Part shown: one piece after another, positions 33,380 through 42,299 of the stretch
How positions within the stretch are numbered: position 1 is the first letter of the stretch
How the letters are laid out: each line of letters begins with the position of its first letter
NCBI GenBank assembly: GCA_965223165.1
Contig: CBDCVQ010000016.1
Span: 124,001-188,000, forward strand
Length of the DNA: 64,000 bases
Source: JABDMH01 sp965223165
GTDB taxonomy: Bacteria > Bacteroidota > Bacteroidia > Chitinophagales > Saprospiraceae
Direction of reading: 5' to 3'
Made by a program: the position numbers and the translations under genes
Notes under the pieces: generated by a model
Databases searched by the model: none
What the model saw: only the letters and a program-made list of their open reading frames with translations
What the model was told of the DNA's origin: nothing

Positions 33380-35482
33380 CTAGAAGTACTTGACCTGGTC
33401 GAGTGCTTGTTCGGGGACGTCGACAGGCAATTGACATACCTTGTTTTGGCAGACATAGATCATGGTCTCCCCCGGCTGCAGCTTATCCTTGAGCAACTCC
33501 AGACTGCCCTCATCCGCTCCTCCCAGATAGATGGCATTGGGCAGAAACTTTCGCTGCATCGCCTGCAGTTTGGGGGCGAAGTCTTCGCCTACAATAGCAA
33601 TCTCGTAGGTGGGCAATACTTTCTCCAGATAGAGGGTGGCCCAGTTGGAGTAGAAGCTGGTCTGCCCGGACTCGATGATGGGATCGATCAGTGAATACAT
33701 CAGTTGATCCGACATTTTCGCGTACTTCTCGTCATAGTAGAAGTGAGATAGGAAATGGAGATTACGAGCCATACTGCTGTTGGAACCGGGGATCACATTG
33801 TCACCCAATTCCTTCTTGCGGGCGACCAGCGGCGGATCGACATCAGACGTATAATGGAAGAACTTGCTTTCTTCATCATAAAAATGCGCGATGGCATAGT
33901 CGGCCAGCTGCTTGGCCTGGTCCAGCCATGTCTGGTCAAACGTCACCTGATAAAGGGCGAGGAAGGCCTCGATGGTGAAGGCATAATCGTCCAAAAAGGC
34001 ATTGATCTTGGTCTGACCATCCTTGTAGTTTCGTTCCAGACGGAAGTCGTCCTGTAGCATATGCTCCTGAATAAATCTGGCATTGCGCAGGGCCCGGTCC
34101 AGGTAGCTCTCGTCGCCGGTAGCTCGATAGGCATCTACCAATCCCACCAGCATGAGGGCATTCCAGGAGGTCAAGATCTTGTCATCGAGGCCAGGTCGAA
34201 CCCGCTGCTCGCGAGCGCTCCAGAGTTTGGCATTCGCCGAGCGGATGATAGAGGCAAGTTCGGAGGATGACAGCTTGTGCTTGTTCATGATCTCCTCATC
34301 GGTCATACTCCGGTAGAGGATGTTTTGGTCATCTTCCCAGTTGCCGTCTTTCTTGATGCTGAAGTAGTCGCTGTATACCTCGACCTCCGCTGGATCCAGC
34401 AGTTGGTCCAGCTCAGCGGCGGTCCAGACGTAGAACTTACCTTCATGCCCCTCACTGTCGGCATCAAGCGAAGAGTAGAAACCTCCCGATTCATCCGTCA
34501 TCTCCCGATCCAACCATCCTACCGTCTCCTGGATCACCTTGAGGTAGAGCGGGCTGCTTGTGACCTGGTAAGCTTGACTATAGAGGCTGAGCAATTGACC
34601 GTTGTCATACATCATCTTTTCAAAGTGGGGTGCGATCCACTCTGCATCCACACTGTAGCGGGCAAATCCCCCACCCAGCTGGTCATAGATGCCGCCATTG
34701 GCCATGCGATCCAAGGTGATTTTCACTGCGTCCAGGGCTTCTTGGCTCCCAGTCATTTGGTGATACGCCAGCAGATAGCGGTAGTTGGAGGGCATGGGAA
34801 ACTTTGGAGCACCCTGACGCCCACCTCGTATTTTGTCCACCCGATCGATCATTCCCCTGGCCATCTGGTCGGCCTCGGAGCGTACGAAGTCCTTTGGTGC
34901 TCCCTGAACGATCTGGTCCTGTTGCTGGACGCCCTGCGTCAGTTGCTCGGCATAGCGATCCAGCTTGTCTCTCTCGTCCGTCCACATGGTCGAAAACTGG
35001 TTAAGAATGTTCATCCACTGATCCTTGGGAAAGTAGGTGCCGGCCCAGACTGGACGAGCATCCGGTAGCGCAAAGGCATTCAGCGGCCAGCCGCATCCCC
35101 TGCCGCCCGAGGCCAGGCTGCAGGCCGTCATGTAGATGTCATCGATATCCGGCCGTTCCTCTCGATCGATCTTGATACAGACGAAGTGCTCATTCATCAC
35201 CGCCGCTACCGTAGAATCCTCAAACGACTCGTGCTCCATCACGTGGCACCAGTGGCAAGCCGCGTATCCGATGCTGATCAACAACATCTTGTTTTCCTCC
35301 TTGGCCTTTTGCAAAGCCTCTTCACCCCAGGGATACCAGTCCACGGGATTGTGCGCATGCTGCAATAGATAAGGACTGTTTTCGTGGATCAGGTGATTGG
35401 TGTACGGATGATCCGTTTGCTGGCTCGACATACGACAGTGAAGGATTAACAGACTAAGCAGAAACAGATGGACTCGCTGCAT
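33380..35482 (-). CDS. Exported thioredoxin-domain protein of the YyaL/SSP411 (DUF255) family
   Basis: A 700-residue protein with an N-terminal signal (hydrophobic 4-15). Next comes the DUF255 thioredoxin-fold domain with opening NSPYLLQHAHNPVDWYPW and redox motif ACHWCHVMEHESF, then a long alpha/alpha toroid related to N-acylglucosamine 2-epimerase (for example GGIYDQLGGGFARYSVD, HFEKMMYDNGQLLSLYS). The physiological role of the family is unclear. The signal peptide places it in the envelope, unlike many cytosolic relatives. It is followed by the BASS transporter. Confidence 0.9.
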   Translation of the reverse strand: MQRVHLFLLSLLILHCRMSSQQTDHPYTNHLIHENSPYLLQHAHNPVDWYPWGEEALQKAKEENKMLLISIGYAACHWCHVMEHESFEDSTVAAVMNEHFVCIKIDREERPDIDDIYMTACSLASGGRGCGWPLNAFALPDARPVWAGTYFPKDQWMNILNQFSTMWTDERDKLDRYAEQLTQGVQQQDQIVQGAPKDFVRSEADQMARGMIDRVDKIRGGRQGAPKFPMPSNYRYLLAYHQMTGSQEALDAVKITLDRMANGGIYDQLGGGFARYSVDAEWIAPHFEKMMYDNGQLLSLYSQAYQVTSSPLYLKVIQETVGWLDREMTDESGGFYSSLDADSEGHEGKFYVWTAAELDQLLDPAEVEVYSDYFSIKKDGNWEDDQNILYRSMTDEEIMNKHKLSSSELASIIRSANAKLWSAREQRVRPGLDDKILTSWNALMLVGLVDAYRATGDESYLDRALRNARFIQEHMLQDDFRLERNYKDGQTKINAFLDDYAFTIEAFLALYQVTFDQTWLDQAKQLADYAIAHFYDEESKFFHYTSDVDPPLVARKKELGDNVIPGSNSSMARNLHFLSHFYYDEKYAKMSDQLMYSLIDPIIESGQTSFYSNWATLYLEKVLPTYEIAIVGEDFAPKLQAMQRKFLPNAIYLGGADEGSLELLKDKLQPGETMIYVCQNKVCQLPVDVPEQALDQVKYF

Positions 35483-35812
35483 TGATCATGTGTTTAGCCA
35501 AACCTCCGTGCAATTGACGAATGGTCTGGCTGTCAAGGTGCAAATATATCATTCATTTGTGCCTCATCGCCTAATCAGCAGGCCGTGCACCATCGCGGCC
35601 AAGCCCGAATGTCGGCCAAAGGGCAATGGCTCAGTAGCTCGTGGCGGCAAGGATGATCGCTTTGCTGCCGCATCCACCTTTTCGCGACGATGGGATTTTC
35701 CAAGAGGCAGGCCCGGGTACACCGTCGCCTCAAATATCGGTGGCGGGGCATTATTTAACTTTTGGCGGGTCCCACCCCGCCTCGGAAATGATATATTTGC
35801 CGGAAAAATAAT
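35483..35812. other. Divergent intergenic region
   Basis: 330 bp between the YyaL-type gene (minus) and a T9SS cargo gene (plus). It holds a -7 element at 35792-35799 and, just upstream, a GGCGGG/CCCGCC hairpin around 35764-35781. An open frame at 35490-35822 has no family resemblance. Confidence 0.5.
35792..35799 (+). promoter_or_regulatory. -7 element of T9SS cargo gene
   Basis: TATATTTG matches TAnnTTTG. The nearest TTTG upstream leaves a 27-bp spacer, too long for a standard promoter, so the -33 is uncertain. Transcription would start about 8 bp before the ATG, giving a very short leader. Confidence 0.4.
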
Positions 35813-36742
35813 ATGTCGATGAAGGCCACAACCCTTGCCGCATTGATCACACTTACTTTCAGTTTTTCAGCCTATGGTCAATGTCCCGTGCCGAATGGCG
35901 ACTTTGAGTCTTGGTCGGACATCACGGACAGCCTAGAGCAGGAGTTGACCCTGGAGTTGCTCCATCCCGTGATTTTGCCGACGGGTTACATCTCCTTATT
36001 TAGACTGATCGAGTTCGCCCTATCCGACCTGATTATCTACTATTTTGACAAAGACACCTTGGACATCGACCTCTTTGATGGGATCAAGCAAGTGCAGCCC
36101 GGGGCGGACGGTAGTGCCTCTGCATTGCAGCTGCGGGGAGACTCGGTTTTGCTTTTGGCCGATGTCACCCAGCTGTTTGAGTGTGGGGCTAGGCCTGAGA
36201 AGATGACGGGCTACTTCCGCTATGATGGAGCTGTTAATGATTCGCTCTCCGTGATCGGGCTTCTCTTGGCGGACGATCAATTGGACGAAGAAAATGCTGT
36301 GGGCCTGGCTCGCTTTACTTCGGCGGGAGGGCCCGGCGAGTTCACGAAGTTTGAGGCTGCCTTTGAATACAATAGTGATGAGGTGCCTGATAGTGCCGCC
36401 ATTCTGATCCTGGCCACCAAAGACGACATGGCGCCGGGTGACACCGCGTCCTTCGTGATCGACGAGGTTCGCTTTGATCAGGACCCGGTATCCACCCGGG
36501 ATCAAGTGATTTATGACGACTTTCTCATCACCCCCAACCCAGTTATTGACGTGGCGGTGATCCAGGCCGAGTTTAGTCGGATCCAAGCGGTACAGGTGCG
36601 AGATGCGTTGGGTCGCGTGGTATTTGATCGTAGACTGCCATTCAGCAACAGCTTTAGCTTACATCATCTGCCCGAAGGCATCTACTATGCCACTATCACG
36701 GCGGATGATCGGACGTATGTGCAGAAGCTAAGCAAACAATAG
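35813..36742 (+). CDS. Secreted protein with T9SS C-terminal sorting domain
   Basis: A 309-residue exported protein of unknown function. It has a signal peptide (about 1-22, ending AYGQ), the Bacteroidota surface-protein opening CPVPNGDFESWSD, a beta-sandwich body with ALQLRGDSVLL, and a C-terminal T9SS type A sorting domain (LITPNPVIDVAVIQ, VRDALGRVVFDRR, LPEGIYYATI). It would pass the outer membrane through the type IX system. A second in-frame ATG lies at 35819. It is convergent with the amidase, with 4 bp between stops. Confidence 0.85.
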   Translation: MSMKATTLAALITLTFSFSAYGQCPVPNGDFESWSDITDSLEQELTLELLHPVILPTGYISLFRLIEFALSDLIIYYFDKDTLDIDLFDGIKQVQPGADGSASALQLRGDSVLLLADVTQLFECGARPEKMTGYFRYDGAVNDSLSVIGLLLADDQLDEENAVGLARFTSAGGPGEFTKFEAAFEYNSDEVPDSAAILILATKDDMAPGDTASFVIDEVRFDQDPVSTRDQVIYDDFLITPNPVIDVAVIQAEFSRIQAVQVRDALGRVVFDRRLPFSNSFSLHHLPEGIYYATITADDRTYVQKLSKQ

Positions 36743-36746
36743 CGCC

Positions 36747-38375
36747 TCACCGAAAATGGGGCGGTCGGAGATCATCGTGCTGGGTATATGCCTGGTATGC
36801 CTCGGCCAGCGAGAGAATCTTGCCCTCGTCAAATAAGTTGCCCAAGAATGTGATGCTGGTAGGCCTTCCCGCCTCGTCAAATCCATTGGGCAGGGAGACC
36901 ACCGGTTGGCCGGTCAGATTCGTAGTGAGCAGTTGCGTACCTCCAAAAGACGGGGTGACAATCACATCATAGTCGGCCATTAGCGCGTGCATTTCTTCGA
37001 TGAGCATCGTCCGGATTCTATTGGCTTTGATATACTCCACGGCTGGTACATAGCGGGCAATGCGAAAGAGGTTAGGCCAAGCGCGCCGGATCTGACGTAC
37101 CAACGCTTCATCCGCACCCGATCTGGTCAGATCGTCAAACGCCGCCGCTGCCTCCGTAGTGAGAATGAATCCGATGGCAGCCACCGGTAGATCGATCTCG
37201 TATTGCACCGGCTCCAAGTCGATACCCATGGCCGTGAGATCTGCCAGGGTCGTGCTGTCCTGGCTGCGATGCCATTGACTTTCCGCAAAAAGGTTTTGAA
37301 AGTACCCCACTCGCAGGTCGGATAATGACGACTTTTGAGTATAGTGGAAGGCCGCGTCGATCACGGAGTAATCATTGCCGTCGGAGCCCCGGATGGCATC
37401 AAATACGATGGCGCAGTCGACGGCCGATCGGCAGATGGGACCAATCTTGTCCATGGTCCAGCTTAGCGCCATCGCTCCATGCCGGGAGACTCGTCCAAAG
37501 GTTGGACGCAGTCCCGTCGCGCCACAGCGAGTGGACGGAGATACGATGGAGCCCCGGGTCTCCGTGCCAATGGCGAAGGGGACCAGCCCAGCGACCACGG
37601 CACTTGCCGAGCCGGCGGAAGATCCACTGGATCCTTGGGTCAGGTCCCACGGATTTTTCGTGACCCCACCAAACCAGACATCTCCCATGGCTAATGCGCC
37701 CAGCGTCAGCTTGGCCACCAGGATGGCTCCGGCATCCTCTAGCTTTTGTAGTACCGTCGCTTGCTCGGATCTCACCTGTCCGCGGTAGGGCATGGCGCCC
37801 CAAGTGGTGGGATAGCCCGGCTGCGAAAGGAGGTCCTTGGCGCCGTAGGGTATGCCATGGAGTGGACCTCGGTAGAGACCTGCCTCGATTTCGAGGTCTG
37901 CCTGCCTGGCTTGCCGCATGGCCAGGTCACGGGTGATCTGCACCGCACACTGGAGGGTGTCGGCATATCGCTCCAGGCGATCCAGAAAGAACAGTGTGAG
38001 GTCAATGGCTCGAATCTGCTGAGTCTTGATCAGCGCTGCCAACTCCAGGACGCTGTAGTAGGCCAGGTCTGCCATGTCGTCCGGAAGTGTTACCTGTTCG
38101 TCAATCTGCCATTCGATGGACTCCTCGCCCTGTTTGGGCACAAAGTTCCTGGGCAGTGGATTGAAATGCCAAGCGGGCGCTATGGCATTGTCGATCTCCA
38201 CGGCTCGCATGCTTTCAAAGGCCGCAAGATTGCGATACACGCCTCCGCGCATGCTGTCAAGTTCCGCGTTGGTGAAGTCGAGGCCGAGTAGGGCGGCAGC
38301 GATCTCTAAAGTGTCTTGAGCTGTAGCGGATAGGGAAAGGTAGGAGAGTAGTAGGATCAGAGAGAGGGCTTTCAT
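36747..38375 (-). CDS. Secreted amidase (amidase signature family)
   Basis: A 542-residue hydrolase with a Sec signal peptide (1-19, ATAQ). The amidase-signature core has the catalytic Lys in HGIPYGAKDLL, the glycine/serine-rich GSSGSSAGSAS with the cis-Ser and the nucleophile Ser in GTETRGSI, the standard Ser-cisSer-Lys triad. It is GatA-like in fold but, being exported and without gatB/gatC nearby, it is more likely a peptide- or amide-hydrolysing enzyme acting outside the cytosol. Divergent from the DDAH-like gene. Confidence 0.92.
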   Translation of the reverse strand: MKALSLILLLSYLSLSATAQDTLEIAAALLGLDFTNAELDSMRGGVYRNLAAFESMRAVEIDNAIAPAWHFNPLPRNFVPKQGEESIEWQIDEQVTLPDDMADLAYYSVLELAALIKTQQIRAIDLTLFFLDRLERYADTLQCAVQITRDLAMRQARQADLEIEAGLYRGPLHGIPYGAKDLLSQPGYPTTWGAMPYRGQVRSEQATVLQKLEDAGAILVAKLTLGALAMGDVWFGGVTKNPWDLTQGSSGSSAGSASAVVAGLVPFAIGTETRGSIVSPSTRCGATGLRPTFGRVSRHGAMALSWTMDKIGPICRSAVDCAIVFDAIRGSDGNDYSVIDAAFHYTQKSSLSDLRVGYFQNLFAESQWHRSQDSTTLADLTAMGIDLEPVQYEIDLPVAAIGFILTTEAAAAFDDLTRSGADEALVRQIRRAWPNLFRIARYVPAVEYIKANRIRTMLIEEMHALMADYDVIVTPSFGGTQLLTTNLTGQPVVSLPNGFDEAGRPTSITFLGNLFDEGKILSLAEAYQAYTQHDDLRPPHFR

Positions 38376-38454
38376 TGGATCACATCGATTTAGTCACCGT
38401 AAAAGGTAAGAAAGTGTGATGGGCTCCGGATGAGTGGGCTACCTGATTCTATTG

Positions 38455-38483
38455 TTGGCGAGCCGGCAGGAGTTATATTTTTG
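38455..38483 (+). promoter_or_regulatory. Bacteroidota-type promoter for the DDAH-like gene
   Basis: TTG at 38455-38457, an 18-bp spacer and TATTTTTG at 38476-38483 (TAnnTTTG). The predicted transcript start is within a few bases of the ATG at 38488, so the mRNA may be leaderless or translation may begin at the ATG at 38521. Confidence 0.6.
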
Positions 38484-38487
38484 GCGA

Positions 38488-39390
38488 ATGAGACCGACCT
38501 ATCAAAGCGAAGTGGCACAAATGCAGCGGGTGATGCTGGTTCCGGCCAGCTCCGCATTTCGGAGTCAACGCTTTCTGGCGAGTTCTTGGCAATCTCTCCA
38601 CTACGCCTTCTGCCCCGACTACCATGCTGCTTGTCGCGAATACGATGCCTTTCAAGGGCTCCTGGAGTCATACGGGATCACCGCCATCGTTGCGACCGGC
38701 GAATCGCAAGACACCGCTGACTCGATCTATGTCAGAGATGCCTCTATCCTGACGGATGAGGGGGCGATCCTTTGCCGGATGGGTAAGGTGGCACGCCGTG
38801 GAGAGCCCGAGACGCTCCGGCATGTCTACCATGCTGCGGGCATCCCGATCCTGGGTCAAATCGAGGCCCCAGGCTGGATCGAAGGCGGAGATACGGCCTG
38901 GATAGATGCTACGACGCTGGCTGTGGCCAGGGGCTATCGGACCAACGATGCGGGCATTCGCCAGCTACGGCAGATGGCTGCCGGTCGATTTGACGTCGTG
39001 GAGGTGGATCTACCACACTACCGTGGACCCACGGACGTATTTCACCTCATGTCGATCTTTAGTCCGGTTGACCAGGATCTGGGTGTCGTCTATTCCCCTT
39101 TGATGCCAGTGCGATTTCGCCAGTTCTTGCTCCATCGGGGCTACACCCTCGTGGAGGTAGCAGAGCAAGAATTTGAGACCCTGGCTTGCAATGTATTAGC
39201 TATTGCGCCTCGTCATTGTCTTATGACATTTGGTAACCCTCAGACGGCCGAGCGACTTCGAGCCGCGGGTGCCACGGTCATCGAATATGAAGGCAAGCAC
39301 ATCAGTGCCGCCGGCATGGGTGGGCCGACGTGCCTGACCCGACCGCTCGAGCGCCTCGTGCACGATCCGCCCCCCCCTTCCGCTGAATAA
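38488..39390 (+). CDS. Dimethylarginine dimethylaminohydrolase / amidinotransferase family enzyme
   Basis: Member of the guanidine-modifying superfamily (DDAH, arginine deiminase). The product is 300 residues from the ATG at 38488 and 289 from 38521. It has Asp in SIYVRDASIL, the EGGD motif in WIEGGDTAWID, the catalytic His in PTDVFHLMS and the nucleophilic Cys in GGPTCLTRPLER near the end. It likely hydrolyses a guanidino compound such as dimethylarginine or a related metabolite; the exact substrate is unresolved. An upstream in-frame ATG at 38434 lies before the promoter and is unlikely. Confidence 0.85.
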   Translation: MRPTYQSEVAQMQRVMLVPASSAFRSQRFLASSWQSLHYAFCPDYHAACREYDAFQGLLESYGITAIVATGESQDTADSIYVRDASILTDEGAILCRMGKVARRGEPETLRHVYHAAGIPILGQIEAPGWIEGGDTAWIDATTLAVARGYRTNDAGIRQLRQMAAGRFDVVEVDLPHYRGPTDVFHLMSIFSPVDQDLGVVYSPLMPVRFRQFLLHRGYTLVEVAEQEFETLACNVLAIAPRHCLMTFGNPQTAERLRAAGATVIEYEGKHISAAGMGGPTCLTRPLERLVHDPPPPSAE

Positions 39391-39402
39391 AAGGCCCTCC
39401 CG

Positions 39403-40992
39403 TTAGACCGTCGGCACTTTGGGGCCTGCTGCCACGATCTCGGGTCGCACCATGGCCTTAAACTGCTCAAAGTTCTGGTGAAACAGATCCACCAATTTGG
39501 AGACGGTCGTATCGTAGCCATCTTTGTCTGCCCAGGTGTTACGAGGAGACAAGACCTCCGGTGGTACGCCGGGACATTCTGTAGGTATGGCAAGTCCAAA
39601 ATGGGGTTCCTGTTCCGTGGGCATCGATTCGAGTGCACCGCTATGGATGGCGTCGATGATGGCTCTGGTATACTTGAGCTTGATTCGACTGCCAATACCA
39701 TAGCTCCCTCCTGTCCATCCCGTGTTGACCAGCCAAGCTTTGGCGCCGTGACGTCTGATTTTTTCAGCCAGTAGCTCAGCGTAGCGATTGGGGTGCCACA
39801 TCATGAATGCCGCGCCAAAACAAGCCGAAAAGGTCGCTTGCGGTTCGACCACCCCCATTTCTGTTCCAGCCACCTTGGCTGTGTAGCCGGCTATAAAGTG
39901 ATAACTGGCTTGCTCAGGGGTCAGAAGACTGACGGGAGGCAAGACACCGAATGCATCCGCAGTCAGAAAGATCACATGCTTGGGGTGCCCGGCCACACAG
40001 GGCATTTGAATATTGTCGATATAGTTGATGGGATAGGATGCCCTTGTATTTTGCGTGATACTGGTGTCGACATAGTCCACCACTCGGCTATGCTCATCGT
40101 AGACCACATTCTCCAAGATAGTCCCAAATCGAATGGCTCGATAGATATCGGGTTCATTCTCCTCACTGAGGTCAATAGCTTTGGCATAGCAGCCACCTTC
40201 AATGTTAAACACGCCATCATCCGTCCAGCAGTGCTCGTCATCACCGATGAGTTTTCGTTTGGGGTCCGCGCTCAAGGTCGTTTTCCCTGTGCCGGAGAGT
40301 CCAAACAAGATGGAGACATCTCCCTCCTCGCCAACATTGGCAGAGCAGTGCATGGGTAGGACATCTCTGAGCGGCATCAGGTAGTTCATCACCGAGAAGA
40401 TTCCCTTCTTCATTTCTCCGGCGTACTCTGTACCAAGTATGACGAATTCCTGGCGCTCTAGATTAAGGTCCACACTGGTGGTGGAGGTCATCTCGGAGGT
40501 GTACCGATTAGCGGGAAAGCTCCCCCCGTTGAAGATGGTGTAGTCAGGCTCTCCAAAATCGGCGAGTTCCTCCGCGGTGGGCATGATCAGCATGTTTTGC
40601 ATAAACAGGGCATGATACGCCCGGGTGCAAATGATTCTCACCTTCAGTCTGTACTTGGGATCCCATCCGGCAAAAGCATCGACGACGAAGACACGTTCGC
40701 GGCTATTGAGGTAGTCAATGGCGCGCTCTCGGTTGATCATGAACGTGTGCTCATCAAGGGCAATATTGATTTCCCCCCAATCGATGTTGTCTTGAGATGG
40801 CGCCTGCTTGACGATCCGCTTGTCCTTGGGACTGCGGCCCGTCTTGGTCCCGGAATAAACAAGCAGTGCCCCGACATCGGAGATGGCCGTCCCTTTTTCC
40901 CGTCGTAGGGCAATCTCATACAGTTCTGGAGTGCTTAGGTTGCGATACAGTTCCTCGGTGTTGATGTCGTACTGACTCAGGTTAAAACTCAT
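39403..40992 (-). CDS. pckA: Phosphoenolpyruvate carboxykinase (ATP)
   Basis: Interconverts oxaloacetate and phosphoenolpyruvate, using ATP, in gluconeogenesis. The 529-residue product has the substrate loop SGTKTGRSPKDK, the kinase-1a P-loop GLSGTGKTTLSADP and the metal-binding LIGDDEHCW, plus the RASYPINYI segment. Length is normal. The start at 40992 (MSFNLSQYDINTEELY) fits Bacteroidota orthologues. It stands alone, convergent with the DDAH-like gene. Confidence 0.97.
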   Translation of the reverse strand: MSFNLSQYDINTEELYRNLSTPELYEIALRREKGTAISDVGALLVYSGTKTGRSPKDKRIVKQAPSQDNIDWGEINIALDEHTFMINRERAIDYLNSRERVFVVDAFAGWDPKYRLKVRIICTRAYHALFMQNMLIMPTAEELADFGEPDYTIFNGGSFPANRYTSEMTSTTSVDLNLERQEFVILGTEYAGEMKKGIFSVMNYLMPLRDVLPMHCSANVGEEGDVSILFGLSGTGKTTLSADPKRKLIGDDEHCWTDDGVFNIEGGCYAKAIDLSEENEPDIYRAIRFGTILENVVYDEHSRVVDYVDTSITQNTRASYPINYIDNIQMPCVAGHPKHVIFLTADAFGVLPPVSLLTPEQASYHFIAGYTAKVAGTEMGVVEPQATFSACFGAAFMMWHPNRYAELLAEKIRRHGAKAWLVNTGWTGGSYGIGSRIKLKYTRAIIDAIHSGALESMPTEQEPHFGLAIPTECPGVPPEVLSPRNTWADKDGYDTTVSKLVDLFHQNFEQFKAMVRPEIVAAGPKVPTV

Positions 40993-41217
40993 AAATCTGG
41001 ATTTTTTAGAAAGATGCTAGTTATACTTGATATTAAATGTCCAAAATTAGGGCAGGTCATGGGCTGCTATGACTGACCGGCATCATAGCGGCCGGTGATA
41101 TTGGCAAGTGTGCTCGTCCCAGGCATCTACTTGTGCGTAGCGAGCCCGGAAAAATCGCCGTATGGCACAAATTCTCTCCAAACTCCTCGGATAGGGTATC
41201 CGATCCTGCCCGGTCGC

Positions 41218-42156
41218 CTAGAATAGATTGAAGATTGCCTGGATCTGCGGGTGTTGCAGATGCTGGCCCAGGCACAACATCAATACAATTCTTGCCTTAT
41301 TGGGCGGCAAGCCTCGGGCATAGATGCAGGGGAAGGAATGTGTCGGCGGCATCGAGATCCGACCCGAGCGAGCGCGTGCAGCGATGACAATGCTAAGCCG
41401 GCCACCATACCGCGTCAAACCCTTTGCCGCTGCTTGACTGATTCGACCGCCGGCCGCTCCGACCATCACCAGCCCCCTGGCATGATCGGCCAAAGTGGCG
41501 ATCAGTTGTTGGCAAAATCCGGTATAGTCATAGATGATCCCTACCTCTGGTAAGGGAGCATCTGCCCCATCGGTGAGCCCATGCGGAAGGCGAGCTAGTG
41601 AGCGATGGAAGATGACGCCCTCTGATCGGACGTGTGCCAGCGGACCCTGCAGGGAGCGGAAACTATTCATCCCTTCGTTGTCCCATTTGAAGACTTCTCG
41701 GGCGGCAAATACTTGGCTGGCCATGACCAGCAGCACACCGTATGCAGTGCAGTCAGGTCGTGAGGCCACGGCAAGGGCATCTCGAAGGTTGGCTGGACCA
41801 TCACTGTCAGGGGCATCTGATGGGCGCATCGCTCCTGTCAGCACCACAGGTTTGGTGGGGGACAGGACAAGGTCGAGATAGAAGGCGGTCTCCTCCATCG
41901 TGTCTGTTCCGTGCGTGATGACGACCCCCTGGATGGTGGATTCGGCTAGTGCACGTTGTGTCCGTGTTGCGAGGCGCTGCCAGTGTGCTGGAGTCAAGTC
42001 ATAGGATCCCACCTGGAAGATCTCCTCGACCTGTACCTGCACCTCACCGCCAAGATCGGCTAGATCAGGCATCCAACCGGACGCAGGCAGGTGCTTTACC
42101 CCCTCGGCCATACCTATCGTGCCCCCGGTGGTCAGCACAAGTATCGTCTTGCTCAC
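41218..42156 (-). CDS. L-asparaginase (type I/II fold)
   Basis: Hydrolyses asparagine to aspartate and ammonia. The 312-residue product has the two active-site threonine motifs LTTGGTIG (near residue 9) and ITHGTDTMEETAF, plus LTGAMRPSDAPDSDGPANL. No signal peptide is seen, so it is cytosolic. The C-terminal domain is complete. A second, much shorter asparaginase-like gene lies at 53.0 kb. Confidence 0.9.
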   Translation of the reverse strand: MSKTILVLTTGGTIGMAEGVKHLPASGWMPDLADLGGEVQVQVEEIFQVGSYDLTPAHWQRLATRTQRALAESTIQGVVITHGTDTMEETAFYLDLVLSPTKPVVLTGAMRPSDAPDSDGPANLRDALAVASRPDCTAYGVLLVMASQVFAAREVFKWDNEGMNSFRSLQGPLAHVRSEGVIFHRSLARLPHGLTDGADAPLPEVGIIYDYTGFCQQLIATLADHARGLVMVGAAGGRISQAAAKGLTRYGGRLSIVIAARARSGRISMPPTHSFPCIYARGLPPNKARIVLMLCLGQHLQHPQIQAIFNLF

Positions 42157-42299
42157 ACCGACAACATAGCCAAAATTGGGAATATCCTAACCCAGAGTGG
42201 GATCGGCCAGAGTGTCGGGGTTCATCCCATGGCCTAACCCCGGACCACCTGCGAGGTGGGTTGGCGGGACATACTCGATATCAGAAGGGGAGGCTGTGA

